The position numbers and the translations under genes were made by a program. The notes under the pieces were generated by a model. The model was not told the origin of the DNA. It saw only the letters and a program-made list of their open reading frames with translations, and made no database searches. From contig NW_026570239.1 of NCBI RefSeq assembly GCF_019649055.1, forward strand, positions 1,054,001 to 1,118,000: a DNA stretch of 64,000 bases, read 5' to 3'. Origin of the DNA: Paramacrobiotus metropolitanus (Eukaryota > Tardigrada > Eutardigrada > Parachela > Macrobiotidae). Below, one piece after another: positions 1 to 13,700 of the stretch; the stretch's first letter is position 1, and every line of letters starts with the position of its first letter.

Positions 1-902
1 TTTCACTTTTTACTGCTTATCTTCAACATCCGCGTTCACTCTGCGTCGTGCAAGCTGAATGCACTTTGATTGAAATGATGCACGGAGGCTGCAGCTACAG
101 TACAGTAATGTGAAAACCGGTTTGTAAGCCTTAACAGTAAAGTAACTCTACGGATTTATTATGGCGGGCTGCTGTTGTTCTCGTACCGGCTTCCGCTTAT
201 ACCGAACTAGGTGTAAGCACGTTCAGATACATGAATACAGAATTTCAAGTGAAATATTCGCCACTCCCATTTCCTCTCACTAAGTACTACCGTAAGTAAG
301 TACAATTTTGTTAAATGCACAGGAAATATTTTAACTGTAAAGCTTTAAGCCTTTTTTAAATTGATCACACAGAAAACAGCCAAATGCAGCACTATAAATT
401 AACAGTCTAGTAAAGAAGGGCTTGAAATATTCTAATTAAATATCGTTACTGCGCTCCCAACACGTTAACGATGCGCGCTATGTGACAATAACCACATAAA
501 TCGGTTTGGTAAGAACCCTGAAGTATCGGTACATTGCACATGCAAATGTACAATAGGAAAATCACCAAGCTGTTGTCTCCGTTGTAGAAGGCGTAAGACA
601 ATCAGCGCTTGAATGACCGAATATCTGACACAGCATAAACACGCCGCCGGAAACGTGAGCACGTCGGCAAAACGCCCACTCCTTCCCTTCTATAACCCGC
701 ATGACCCCGACAACCCTCTTCACATTTCTCTTGAAACTGTCTTATTCACCGGCAAAACTCAGCGAAAACGCGCTGCACCGCTCAGCAGAAGCGCGTTCCT
801 CCGATTTCTTGTAAGAAAATTGTCGTTTTCTCATTCAGCTTTTCCAGTAATTTAAGATTCCCTATTTTTTCTGGGCTGGGTCACGTGATCCCCATAGGCA
901 CA
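1..902. other. Upstream non-coding region
   Basis: I see no convincing gene here. Short open frames exist (for example 613-855 on the plus strand) but show no domain, no signal peptide and no useful splice context. The segment probably holds the 5' flank and promoter of the secreted ligand-binding-like gene that starts at 903. Confidence 0.4.
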
Positions 903-3682
903 ATGTATTCCGCAATTCAGAAAAATATTTTAATTCTCGGTATTGTTGCTTGTTTTTATCCAGTGTGGACGGCCACCACCACGAAAGGGACGACAACAAC
1001 AACGACGAAAGCGCCCGTGAAAGCCAACTACAGTATCATTTCCATACCGGTAAAATATTGAGTCAATAAGCGAATTCTTATTTTTATTTACTTCAACTAG
1101 ATAACTTGATTATGCAGATTCCCGGCTTGTATAATCCAACGAATCCGCCGTCCGGCTTCATCCCAGATGTCATCAAGGAGATGGCGAAGATCGCCGGGTT
1201 TAACTACTATTTCGCCAATATCGGCGAAACCGGGTTCGGACGAATGCTGCCCAGCGGGAAGTTTGACGGCGCCATGGGACAATTTATATTGCATCCGGTA
1301 AACGCCTGTATTTACAGTTAATAAAGCATTCCGTAAATACTTGCATAATTATTTCACCCAATAAAGTTATGAATAATTATCAAAAGAAAAACAGAATAAA
1401 CGGTCAATTAATCCCATTTAACTGCAGTTAAAGTTTTAGAAAATTACAAATTAAAGCTAAGAATCATTGCATAATTTTTCTATATTTATTTCATTTTTCT
1501 TATCAAAAAAGGCCAATTTTACCAGTCATGTAGATTACCGATTTTAATAAATGTAGGCAGAATTTGCTGTTCACGACGTAAGCGTCTTAAAGATAACAGA
1601 AGAAAATGGTGTCATTCTTGACTTACTGCGTCTGTCGGATCGCGTTTAGTTTGTAATTTTTTTAAATTAACGAATAGCCTATTTGCGTTTCCAGTGAGGC
1701 TAAAAATGCGTTCACAAACCTTAAGTAAAAAGATACTTTATTGAAGGCGCGTACGGGTACATGCTGTCTATTCAATACCGTTTAATTATAAACTGCTGTG
1801 CTATAAAACTGCTGCATATGAGATCTTACGATCGAAGATTATGACAGTTAGTCAAATTGTGTAGTACATGGGCACACCCCGGTGTGAGAACATTAATTAA
1901 ATGTTGTTGTACAGAGAGTTACACCAACGATTTGGTAACATTTAGTCAGACTAAACTTTTTTCGAGGCATTTTCTTCATAAACGGGAAAAGCATATTGCA
2001 GTCTTTTTCTTAATAAAATTTTTTTCTTCAGGAAAAGTACGATATTTATGCGTCGTTGCTGGAAAATCAAGGCCCTTATGAACAAGTTGTGGACTTCCTG
2101 ACGCCGTTGTTCCAATCCAATGTTACCACGGTGTACAACATGAAACGCGCTCTGCCCTCGGACATCATCAGTCGGACCGTGGGATATCTAGAGAAAGTGC
2201 CGGTTGTCGGTTCTAAGCTCGCGCAGGGCGCGGAAGACATTTTATCCTACTTGAAACGTGTCATGGGCGAGCCGCTTTTCAACACTCTGTTCGGCTTTTT
2301 CAATTTCTTCTTCGGCAGCAACGCAGGCAAGCAGAACGTTAACACCGTGCTGGTTAATCAGAAGTTCTGGGAGTATATGGAGACGGCGGTGCTGGATCTA
2401 TCCGAGACCTTCAACGACGTCCATAATTTGGTAATTGTCATACATTTAAATGGATTTGCGCAAATGCACTGCATTTTCTTTAAAAATTTCCAAAGAAAAT
2501 GTTTTTCGATTTTTCGCGTTAATAAAACATAATATTTTATGTGCAACAAAACTAAGAAAGTACCTGTTTCTTTTTCATGATAATTGATACGTTTACGAAG
2601 GTATCGTACACGATTTCAATTTTGTTTAGTAATATTTCTAGACAACATTTTAGATTTTTTTAAAATATCGAAACGGGGCATTTTATTAATGGAATTTTAA
2701 AAAAAATCATTTTTTTTTCTTCGGTGTGAATGTTTGCCTAAATCAGCCTGCATCGAGTTTTTACGAATCGCTGCCACTGTTCTACAGAATTCCTGAAAGG
2801 CTTATGGTCTCAAATGGCCGAAGTCTGCAGGTTTTTGAACTAATTATCCGATATATAACATAATAACAAAATAGTATTCTGATTAAATTAATTCGTCTAT
2901 ATGATTAAATTGTTGGAAATATAAAGCGTTCGACGGCATTTAGGTTAACGATCCGAGTAAACTGCGGGATCCCGACACCTGGAAGGACGTCCGCAGCACC
3001 ATCACCAAACCCGGCAGCTTGGTGCCGCGCACCTACGACCAAAGTATCGCGTGCGTGAAGCGGGACGACGGGAACCAGTGCCGCTTTATCGGCCGCACAC
3101 CGGTTATCGACAACGAGATCGTCCAGTCCAACGGCAAACTGGGCAAGGATGTCAAAACCATCCGGCCGGTCTGGGGCAGCTTCTCCGTACATAAAGGTGA
3201 CAAATGCAACTTCTCCACCACATTAATCGATGAGATGAAAAAATGACATAAACTGATTTTTCAAGATTTTAAAACATTTGTCTCTGAAACTTAGGTTTGT
3301 AAAACAATTTAAAGAAAGCTACATCACTTACTAAAATAATTTTAAATTATAAATACAATATGAAGTAATAACAGTTCAAAGGAAAGTTTAGAATAAGTAA
3401 GCCACATTTCTATTTATATTTTAATTGTAGATGATGTTTTTCAAAATATAACTGTAATATTTTTTTGTCTTTTAGGATATATTTTTAGTTAAGTGAAAAT
3501 CTTTTTTTGCAGCCGCCAGCAACCCAAAAATTACCCCGATGATCAAAAGCCTCAACACGGCCATCCGTACGCTGATCGACACAAAAGTTATCGAGAAACT
3601 GTACACCCAGTATTTTCCATACTCCGTTTTTACGCGTCCGGTCAGCATTACACCTTACTGGAAATCAAAAGCTGAAACATAA
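903..3682 (+). CDS. Secreted glutamate-receptor-type ligand-binding protein, copy 1 (6 exons)
   Basis: I infer exons 903-1049, 1118-1297, 2032-2430, 2747-2830, 2944-3196 and 3513-3682. All have GT-AG borders and keep one frame, giving about 410 residues. Exon 1, too short for an ORF search, starts with a hydrophobic signal peptide followed by a Thr-rich linker. Exon 2 has the S1-like pattern SGFIPDVIKEMAK...GFGRMLPSGKFDGAMGQ. Exon 3 continues with the VVDFLTPLFQSN motif, as in ionotropic glutamate receptors and periplasmic binding proteins. The later exons resemble lobe S2. Between the lobes there is one short hydrophobic patch (GEPLFNTLFGFFNFFFG) but no M1-pore-M2-M3 set, so I infer a secreted or membrane-tethered binding protein rather than a channel. 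It is paralogous to the next gene. The family assignment rests on motif recognition only. Ligand unknown. Confidence 0.7.
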
Positions 3683-4148
3683 TATTATTAGTTTTTTTTT
3701 AAATTCGTCCATGCTGCTGTTGTGGTTAAGTTATAATGAACTCATTAATGGAGCGGTGGATGCACGCGCGAACAATGTGCGATTAGCGAGTACCAGTGTA
3801 GTCGTTTGTTTTGTAACTGGTTTGACACCGGTAGTTGTCGCTGCACTTGTCTGTTTAATCGGGGATTGCATCGGTTTAATCCATTAATGTCCGCATGTTA
3901 TACACAATGGCAAATGCTGTAGCAATTCCGAAACTTTTGTAGTGTAACGGAAAAAAATCGATCATTTATTCAATAAACGGTTCTCGGCCTGCGCTCCGTG
4001 AACTGCATTTCTATTTTTATTGTGTTTCAAATCTTACAAATTTCGTCACTACAGAAATATTAATTGTTACTGTGATCCACGACTTGTTGTTATTTTATTT
4101 CGTTTTGGAATTGTTGCACTTAAATTTCATAAAATTATTTGAGAGAAA
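3683..4148. other. Intergenic region between tandem paralogues
   Basis: AT-rich spacer with no gene. An AATAAA-type signal near 3970 may serve the upstream gene. The 5' flank of the second paralogue lies at its right end. Confidence 0.4.
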
Positions 4149-6517
4149 ATGTGTTTAAAGATTTCCCGTATGTTATGGGTGCGTATTACCGTTCATTTGT
4201 TGATTTTCTTCAAATTCGGCGCTTTCGCCGAACAGTTTTCTTCGTGTTCCGTGCCGAATTATCGCGTGATCTCTGTGGAACTTCCGGGTTTCCTCGACAT
4301 CAACCCCAGCGCCAATCAGTACCAGTCGCCGTACTCGGGTTTTCTCGTTGATCTTTTAGACGCCATGGCCCGTGTGGGCCGTTTCACTTATACACTGAAA
4401 TTAGCGGAAAGCGGCCAGTTCGGCCATCAGCAATCGGATGGATGTTTTAACGGTGCCGCCGGAGCGCTAATTTCCTCAGTAAAAACCGGCATAATTGATT
4501 ACAATTTGAATATAATTGTTAAAGGCATATTTTAATTATTTTTTTAATTTTTCTCCTTTAGTTTTTTTAAAGGTAATCTGGAAGTATGACCAAAGTGCTG
4601 AATATTTCCCGTAAAATAGTAATGTTTTGTTCATCGGAATTTTCAGTTCTCGGCATTAGTTATTTTTACAACAATATTTAATTTTTATATTTGCTTCCGG
4701 GAATCCGGAAGTATGGTATTTTCTAAGTGCTGTTTTTCTCTGTCGAAAAAAACCCGGCATTATTGGTTTTCTGTTATTGATCTGCTACATACTTTCTTTC
4801 CAACGTATTTTTAAACCAGCATATTTTCTCGTCTCAAGTGGTTTTTATGTTTCATTAATTTTTTATTTTGTATCGGAACCCGGAAGTGTTCGACGTGAAT
4901 CAGGCTACGTGTTGTTTGCTTTGCAGAATGTGGATATAGTAGCGGCAATGTTGGAAAGTTCCCTGCCGTACCAGAATGTTATTGATTTCACCACGCCCTT
5001 CTTCCAGTCGAATGTGCAGGTGCTGTACAATACGCGAACGGGATTAGAGGGGACGTATTATGCGGTACTGGCGCACAGTGCCACCCGGGATTTTCTCCAG
5101 GTACATTTAACCAGTATACAGTTGTTCGGGTGTATTCTTAAGGGAATTAGACGCTCGTTTCCGAACGTCTTTAACTGGCTTGTTATAGCGATGTCAGAAA
5201 GGTATGCTCTAACAATATTTAAAAAATTATGATAAGTAAACGTACGTATAATATTATCGAAAATAAGAAATTTGCAGAAGTTTGACTGTATATGTATATA
5301 TGTAATCGCGGCTTTTGTACTGTACATGTGTAACCATGTGTTGTGTTAGTAGCTTTGTTAGGCTGTAGAAGTAATTCGTTCAATGAGAAGTTTTTATTTA
5401 ACTATATTGATGAGATCTGCGATGATTATACATTACGAACTACGAATGCAACTGTAGTCGAAAGGTGTAGTGTGTGGGCATCGGCGACGCCACTAACTGA
5501 TGCTGTAATACTCTGTACGTGCCTGTTGCTTGTATAACTTTAATGCACGCTTAGAAAAACCTTAAACGTTTTCCCATACATATAACATGTTTTTTTTCTA
5601 TAAGCTGGTGCAAGGCAAAATTGTAATTACGACACCGGATTAATTTAGTTTAATTTTGTAGATTTTGTAATTTTGTTCCAATACCGTTAGCTTAAGCATG
5701 ACTAGAGAGTGATTCTGTATAAACTGTAATTACACTGACTTCACTGTACGTAGAGCTCCAAAAATCCCCGTCTGCAGAGCATATGGTCCAACATTCTAGC
5801 GTATATGCCGCAGTCTCTCCCGGAAACCTACGACGAAGCCATCCGGCTGGTTACCGGGGGCGGCTGGGCGCTGATCGGCCGGACTCCGGCTATCGACAAT
5901 GCCGTGGCCCGATCCGCTGGTCTCCTGGCCAAGGACCCCACCGTGCTGCGGAAGGTCTTTGCCGGCTTTGCTGTACAGCAAGGTATAGAAATTTGTACTC
6001 AAATCTAGCTACTCAACTCAAAACTCAATTTAATACTTAAAAGTATGAACTATGTAAATAACGAAATTTATAAAATATTTCAATTGGTACAGCGGGATGT
6101 TTTGTCTGTATAACAGCAAATTCGCACTGATATTGTTTTGGTTCAGTAAATAAAACGTAAGGTACTCAACAATCAGGCCACTGGTTGTTTTTTGCCGAAC
6201 ACCGTACAATTACACACAGGATGTTGTAATTTTAATAACTACAGTCACACATCAATATACTTATAGCATGCGCAATATATGTGGAACGCGTTTTTTTCGC
6301 ATATTGGTTACGTTAATGAGTGCGCTCATTATGGGTACATCATGTGCATAAACATAAGGATACATTAACGCTTTTATCGCTGTAATGATTTGTTGATGTT
6401 GCAGGATCACCCTTGCGGCAAAAACTCAACGTCATCGTCAATCAGCTGCAAGACGACGGAACACTGGACACGTTGTTATATAAACACTTTCCTTTTTCCA
6501 ACTTCCATTGTCAGTAA
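4149..6517 (+). CDS. Secreted glutamate-receptor-type ligand-binding protein, copy 2 (4 exons)
   Basis: Inferred exons are 4149-4478, 4927-5100, 5778-5982 and 6405-6517, all GT-AG and in frame, giving about 273 residues. A signal peptide (hydrophobic run around residues 10-26) leads into a lobe-1-like region with YSGFLVDLLDAMARVG. Exon 2 carries NVIDFTTPFFQSNVQVLYN, the same motif as in the upstream paralogue. Exon 3 shares the pattern IGRTPxIDN and a later FAxFxVxQ/HK end, and exon 4 gives an S2-like tail. The region between the lobes that copy 1 has is almost absent here, so no channel can be formed. Conserved intron phases with copy 1 (phase 0, then phase 1 before the last exon) support tandem duplication. 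Role unknown; soluble ligand binding is an inference. Confidence 0.7.
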
Positions 6518-7752
6518 TAGCACTCGAATAAAGCCGAATTGTTTGATATTAAAGCGTTACGTAACCGGCTATACGATGAATGCATGCGGCGTATCGACTG
6601 ACTCGGACAAGTACGTGTGTAGCCGCGAGCCATTGGCTGCGCTAACTGGACACACACTCACACAGAGAGACGGATTTAAAAACTCAACCGCGTACGACTT
6701 TGTACGAGTACCTCGTATAATAAGTGACAAAATTTGCAGCTGAGCAGAGAAACACGAATAGACAGGAAAAAAACTACGCGTACGATTAATCCGCTGCAAT
6801 TAAAATGCGTGACAAATAGGCGCCGTGTATTACTGACCTGTACACGCGGTGCAGCATGGCTGATGAAGCGAATCATGCCATGAGAAAACGGTTATGTAGT
6901 AGAGCGTTCTTCGCTGCCAGATCGAGGCCTTTCAAGATCAGAACAGTGTTGGCCAGCGATACAGTCATTAAGAATCCGACAAACGGCATCGAACGGATTT
7001 GTGTCGGAACAATAAGATTCGCATAGGTTTTGCTGGGGAAATTTGTTTTCCGTGTTTGGCGGACGCTGTGCACCCGATCAACGAGCGAAATGTGCGGAAG
7101 TCCGTGTGGTCAACGTGGTTGAGAGTCTGATCGTTATTCCTTCAACACGGTGAGAATAATTATTTTATCTGTTTAATTTCCTGTTTAGGTTTCTTAGTGT
7201 TTCTGCACTTTGTTAATGTTCGTTTATTTATTATTTAAAAGTTTTAAATATTTTGGCCATTCTTTCCATTACTTTTTTATTTTTTTGCATCATAATTTCA
7301 TAAGTTTCAATTTTATTCTGTTTTTTTAGAGCGATTATTCACTTGCTCGTTTAGTCAGGAAATTAAATTCAACGATAAAAAATAAAAATTCGCCATATTA
7401 AAATTAAAATTAATTAATTTATTCATCTGGGTTGTTCGTTGTATCGAAGCGTACTCGTGCATAAAAAAGAAAAAAATATTTTTTTATAATGAGTGGGCAG
7501 TATTGCCAATAAAAATCTCGAGCAGTAAAAGTTTTCTATGTTTACCACGTGACATCTTTATGAAATTTAACAAAACAGTCGCCATTGTTGTTTTGCCAAG
7601 TAGGTTCACAAGCGTCGTAAACCGCGCCGGTTATTACATAATAATCATAATTAACGGGAAAATGTTGCGACTACACGCATGCGCGATAAAAAACCGTTTC
7701 TGCTCAGGCGAAAGTGTTGATGAGAAACCGGTAGGGTATTATTAATTTTGCG
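6518..7752. other. Intergenic region
   Basis: No gene that I can support. A minus-strand frame at 6873-7073 has a hydrophobic stretch but no start context, splice partner or family match. The right end is the presumed promoter region of the LRR receptor gene. Confidence 0.35.
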
Positions 7753-10700
7753 ATGCAGATGGCGCGCGTCCGCCCGCGTCCGCACGCCGCACTGTGCGCC
7801 GGCGTCGTCCATCTGATTGGCCTACTTTGCCTGCCAACTGCACTACATGCTGCCGCGGAGGCGGTGGAGCGCTTTCGCTTGGATGACGTTATTCGAAGAT
7901 CTGATCCTCTGGATTGCAAGCATCCCGCGGTGCGCTTCGAGGAGCCCTGCGATTGCTACAAGTACGTTAGAAAGAACTGACCGAGAAGATTTTTTTAATT
8001 TACACTCTACATTTTCTTGTAACTCTTTTCTTTTTTATTATTAAAATTCGTAATAATTTTTATCTTACATGCTTGACAGTGACAACGTTTTTTAATCGCA
8101 GATTTTTTCAGAATTTTTTCATCGAATTTCTGACTCATGTAGCATTCGTACGAGCAGTTTCCAGCCTTAATATTTATTTAAGGGGGGATCCATAAATTAC
8201 GTACGCAGCGAACCAGGGAGGGAGGGGTCCAAAAAGCGTGACAAGCTGTGACGGCCTCGACGAACCCAGGGGGGAGGGGGTGGTCAGCTCCATATATTAC
8301 GATTGAACGAACCAGGGGGGAGGGGTCAAGCAAATGTGACGGACCGCTACGAAGGGGGAGGGAGGGGTGAAAAAATCGTGGTTTTCTGCGTACGTAATTT
8401 ATGGATGCCCCTTAAATGTGCTTCGTGCCGTAGAAATGCCCATAAATCGGCGATGCACGCAGCAACACTAATAGTGTATTAAGTTATCGAAGGAACCGTA
8501 GTGTAAGGGCGGTGCTGGGAGGCAAATTGAGTAACTGTTTATGATTTAAGACGATATTGGCCGCAAGAATAAATTAATCAACAATATTATCCATTTTTTT
8601 ATCTTAGAAATACTACTCCAAACGAATAATTTTCAGCACGCAATAGACAGATAAAAATGTATATATGTAAGTCTGGTGCACGTGCTGCTTATAATAAACA
8701 AGAGCATTTCAGTAAAAGATTGTACGCAACATTATAGCGAGTTTTTTTATAGCGCAAACATTATAGCGTTACATTTGCGCAGCACTTTTATAAATTTATT
8801 CAACCATGATAGATTTTACGCAGTACTTTGTGTCTGGGATTTTTATTCTGAAATTATGCAAAATCTAATTAAGAGCGTTTCGCTTTAAATAAATTGGATT
8901 TTTTAATATATTTTCGATTCTTTGAACAGTTTGTTTCTTTTAGTTTCTTTTAGTCTTAATGGATACGTAAGTTTCCAGAGGAAGGTTTCAAATGTCACGT
9001 ATTTGGCCATTTTCAGTCGTGATTACCGCATTTTAAACCGTGGAGTTGCTCCGAACTCGTCGTCCGAATATCACACTGCCGATAAAGCTGCTACGTAGAG
9101 CAAAGAAACGTAGTGCAATGGCTTTAAAAGGCTGGTAGACAATACAAAGGAACAATACGGACTTCAATTTTGCCAGCGTAATAACGAATTTGTAATGATA
9201 CACCAAATTTTTTAGGTCTTTGCAAAGTAAGCCAAAATTAGGGCAAAAAAAGGATCAGGGAGTTCAAATACCGAATCTAAAAACTTTTTGTATACAGTAA
9301 TCTTAGTGTAGTTATTATTTGTGTATTTATTCATTAAAACACTCTAGAGTCGTCATTGATTATTCGGTATTTACGTTATGAATTCTGTAAAACCCCACAT
9401 TATACTGACTTGAGTAATTTATTCACTTGTATACAACAGGTTGCGCGATGTGACGCCGCTCACGGCTGTGATCCACTGCGACCGTGTGGCCTTCCGCTTC
9501 TTCCCGCCGCTCCCGCTGGACGTCCCCCTACATCTAGCTGTCTTCCGGCACACCGGTTATCAATCCCTCCCGCCGGAGCTCTTCACCGCCGGCTTCCGCC
9601 ACGCCCACCTCACCGCCCTGGATCTCGCGCACAATGCTCTGCTTTCCCTCCCCAGCCACGCCTTCTCCGGGCTGGAAGACAGCCTCCTCTTCCTCAACCT
9701 CTCCAACAACAACCTCGGCTCCAGTTTCCAGCCGCAACTCGATCTCCCGGAACTAAAAACCTTAACCAACCTCCAGTTCCTGGATTTATCCGGAAACGGG
9801 ATTAAGATCCTGTCGGACGGTTTCTTCCAGGGATTGCGCCAGCTCCGGGAAGTGTACTTCCGGGATAATGAACTCATGGATCTATCTGCGTTCGCCGGAC
9901 GCGATTTGGCTGGACTGGAGGTTCTAGATGTGACCGGAAACCGGGTGTTCCGGGTGGAGTCCCGGAAGTTATCCCAATTAATCGGGTTGACGCGGCTGGT
10001 GTTGCGGGATAATTTTATCGGGCAGCTGGGAGGTGGAGCGTTCGCCGGGACAAAGTTGCGTAGTTTAGATTTGAGCGGTAACCGGTTGGCTTTCTTGGAG
10101 GATGACGTCATGGCGGGCGTGGAAAGCACTCTGGAGGAACTGGATGTGTCCGGGAATGCACTGCGGACCCTGCCGAATTTCAGTCAGTTGGGGAAATTGC
10201 GTATGTTGAACTTGTCGAATAACCAACTGGAAGATTTGGAAACCGGTATGTTAATCAAAATCATATCTAATTTACTTTTGTAATAATATCTTTTTACGCA
10301 TTTACGTTTTTTTGAACGGCTGAACTGCGCATATTTCTTCATTGAATTATTTCTGTAACGGTTTCGTATTTTACTTGAATGATTTTAATAGCGGATGTGT
10401 CAATCAAAATATTCCAGCTAATTTTATAAGTTTATTGTCTTGCGTACCTTTTACGCGACTGGATTTTATATTTCTATCTTGATCCACTTATATTAAAATT
10501 ACGGGTTTTCATGTGTTTTATTTGATAAAGTTTTGAATCGGTACGTTAATCAAATTATTGCTGCTAATTTTATAATAACTTTTTCTGTATTTAAGATTTT
10601 CTCAGGGACTGGATTATCTATCAGTATATTTATTTCTGGTTTAAACTACGTTATTCTAAATCACTGGTTTTAACTAATTCCACCTGGGAAATTTCGAAAC

Positions 10701-13700
10701 CGGTATGTCAATAAAAATTAATTCTTACTACAAATTGAATTTTGACGTGTCCAGATTAAGCTTTCCAGAGTCAACAATAATCGTGTACGTCGTACGAGTA
10801 GATATCAACTAGCTAAGCAGAAAAATATGTTTAAACCCAGAACGTAGTATAACGGCTCAAAATGGCGACGATAAAGATTGGAATTATAGCCGATGGTTTC
10901 TTCATAAATTTGGAATTCTTAAGAAAATTTTTTTTCTACATATCCTGTAATAAGAAGGGTTTATTGCAGCGAAAGTGAACATACCATTATCTCTGCATAT
11001 TTTGGACATTTCCGGCAACTTTTTCACCAGACTGTCCGTCAGTGATTTCTCCGCCCTTTCCGGATTAACGGAATTTTATCTTTCCCGCAATTTTCTCGGC
11101 GTTCTGCAAATTCAATCGGGCAACACTTTCCCGAATCTCAAAATCCTCGATCTCACCGCCACAAATATTTCCACATTATCTTCCAATTTTTGGACGGCAT
11201 TCCCTAATATTACCGATTTGGAACTGAGCTACAACAATTTTCCTAGCGGATTTGCAGGGCAATCATCCAGTCTCCAACGGTTATCCTTACGGAAATGCAA
11301 AATTCAAAAACTGGATAAAAAATTCTTCGAAAATTTCCGTTTATCCAGTCTTGACCTTTCCGGCAATTTCCTGGACAATTTACCAAATCTTCCAACAAAC
11401 ATTTCGGATTTAAATTTATCATGGAATAAATTTATTGTAATTCCATCTCTAGCGCAGACTCCACTGATTAATCTGGATGTAAGCGGGAATTTTATTAACA
11501 ACGTTTCTCTGGATAATCTTCCCATGGCGTCCCTGGTGACCTTTAACATTAGCCGCAATAAATTGGACACTTTGCCCTTATTAACGTCGGAAGAGCAGCA
11601 CCGTGATTTCCTGGGCGACACACGCTCGATGCCGGCGCAGAATAGCGCCGTGACCTTTCCGTTGCAAATTCTTGATGCTTCGTTTAATCAGATTCAGAGT
11701 TTAGACCGTGTGTTGACCGGATGGTCACAATTGCGGAAATTGTATTTAGCCGGCAATCGGATCCAAATGATCACGAGCTTTTTTCTGAGTGACCTTTCCA
11801 ATTTAGAAGAGGTGGATTTGGCGGGAAATGGGCTGAGTATGCTGGAGAATCGGACGTTTTTACGCTTAGCGAGTCTGCAACGGATTAATTTGCGGAACAA
11901 CCAGATAAAGGTCATAATGTGTTTAGTTGATAAAGTGTAAACTGAATTAAAAAATACGACTTTTCATGATAAGCGATAAAACGGAATAAAACAGCATGCG
12001 CCGAGCGATAATAATAATGGATTATTATTCATTTTTTCTAATAATAATCGTTGTAATTTTGTTGTATTTGGTTTATTCGATTTATTGCAGTTTAAGTTTA
12101 TAAATATTAGATTGTTCATACCTCGTATAGCGATACATGAAATCAGCTAGAAACGTGTTTAATTAGCAAGGAAACGATGCGCTATTGCGTTAGCTGGAAT
12201 TATTCGGATATGGTGATAAGAGCAGCAGTCAAGTTACGTAGTGCACGGGCATTATACCCATTTTTCTGAACGCTGTTCGATCACGAACTTCGATCCTTAA
12301 GCGCAATCATAATTATGCGTTTAATTGCTGGACTAGGACTAGGAATACTTGATCTTTTTTTACAACATGTTTTTATGCACGCTGAAAGATCCAATTATGG
12401 CTTTAAATTCTAATTAAGTTTATTATTGATGCAATAATTAAAATAAGAAAACGCACTGACCGATTTACATTTATTGAATAAAAATTGTTATTTATTTTTG
12501 CAATAATAAATGACTGTTTCTTAAAACTTAATAAATAACTGGTTTTCAAAGCTGATTAAGCAAGTTTTTATGTGCATTACTTATTCTTTTGCGTTTCGCT
12601 TCCACAGGTATTCAATGGTTTCGCGTTCGATATGTTGACCAAACTACAACACCTTGACCTTTCGTCTAACCAACTCCAGTCGGTCCATCCCAAAAATCCC
12701 TTCGAAAAATTTCCCTCTTTAAAAACTGTAATTTTATCGGACAACAACCTGAAAGAATTCGCGCTTCGCGATTTTGTCGCTAACAGCAGCATCGTCCGTC
12801 TGATAATGGAACACTGTCACCTCCTCCGGCTTTCGATCGGCACCTTCGACAATATGGAGCATCTACGCGAGCTGCGATTAAACGACAATAATATCGCCGA
12901 AATGCAGGAAGGATTATTCAGCAGCACGCCGCAGCTGCAAATCATCGATCTGCAGCGAAACGATATCAGTTCCCTGTCGGAGAATGTGTTCCGGCAAATA
13001 CGAAGGCTCGAGTTGCTGGATTTGGGATACAATAAACTGGAGAGTTTAAAAAGGAATACCTTCGCGAAGGAGAAAATCGACCGGTTGGAAAATCTGAATT
13101 TGGAAGGAAATCGGTTAACGGTGAAACACAATCGAGATTAGCTACTAATTTACCTCTGTTACATATGCAAATTTTAAGTAACTGCAAAAGCTCGCATTGA
13201 CCGAATTTAGAAAGGCAATCAAATAATGGATTAATTATGATTAGATTGTTTATAATTTTTCAAAAAATATGGGTAAATAAACTGCATAATTGTAAAGTAA
13301 CGAGAACGAAATTAAAAATTGAGGATTTAAAAAATATGTATAGAAATATCACAGTTACCTAATGATTATTTGTTATGAATAAATTTTAAATTAAATATCA
13401 TTTTTTCCGTACTGCTTTAATTATGACAGTCAAATTTTCAATCGGCAGTGTTTCCTGATTTCTTAGGATTGTTAATTTTTCTGGGTGTAATTATTTTCAC
13501 AATTATCTTTTTAATAAACTAAATATAATTATTTTTAAATTGATAAATTATTTTTTAGGCGGTTAAGAAATTCTGAGCCCCTTTATTGTTACAGGAAATC
13601 CCGATCAATGCCCTGTCTGACCAGGAATTCAACCTGATTTCGTTGAACCTAAAATCCAACAATATCGCAATCATCCCTTCCGGTTCCCTCATCAGCACCA

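Noticed and set aside
613-855. Plus-strand open frame of 80 codons
   Set aside because: No signal peptide, domain or splice context; composition looks random.
6873-7073. Minus-strand frame with a hydrophobic stretch
   Set aside because: No partner exon or family motif; a chance membrane-like run in AT-rich DNA is as likely.
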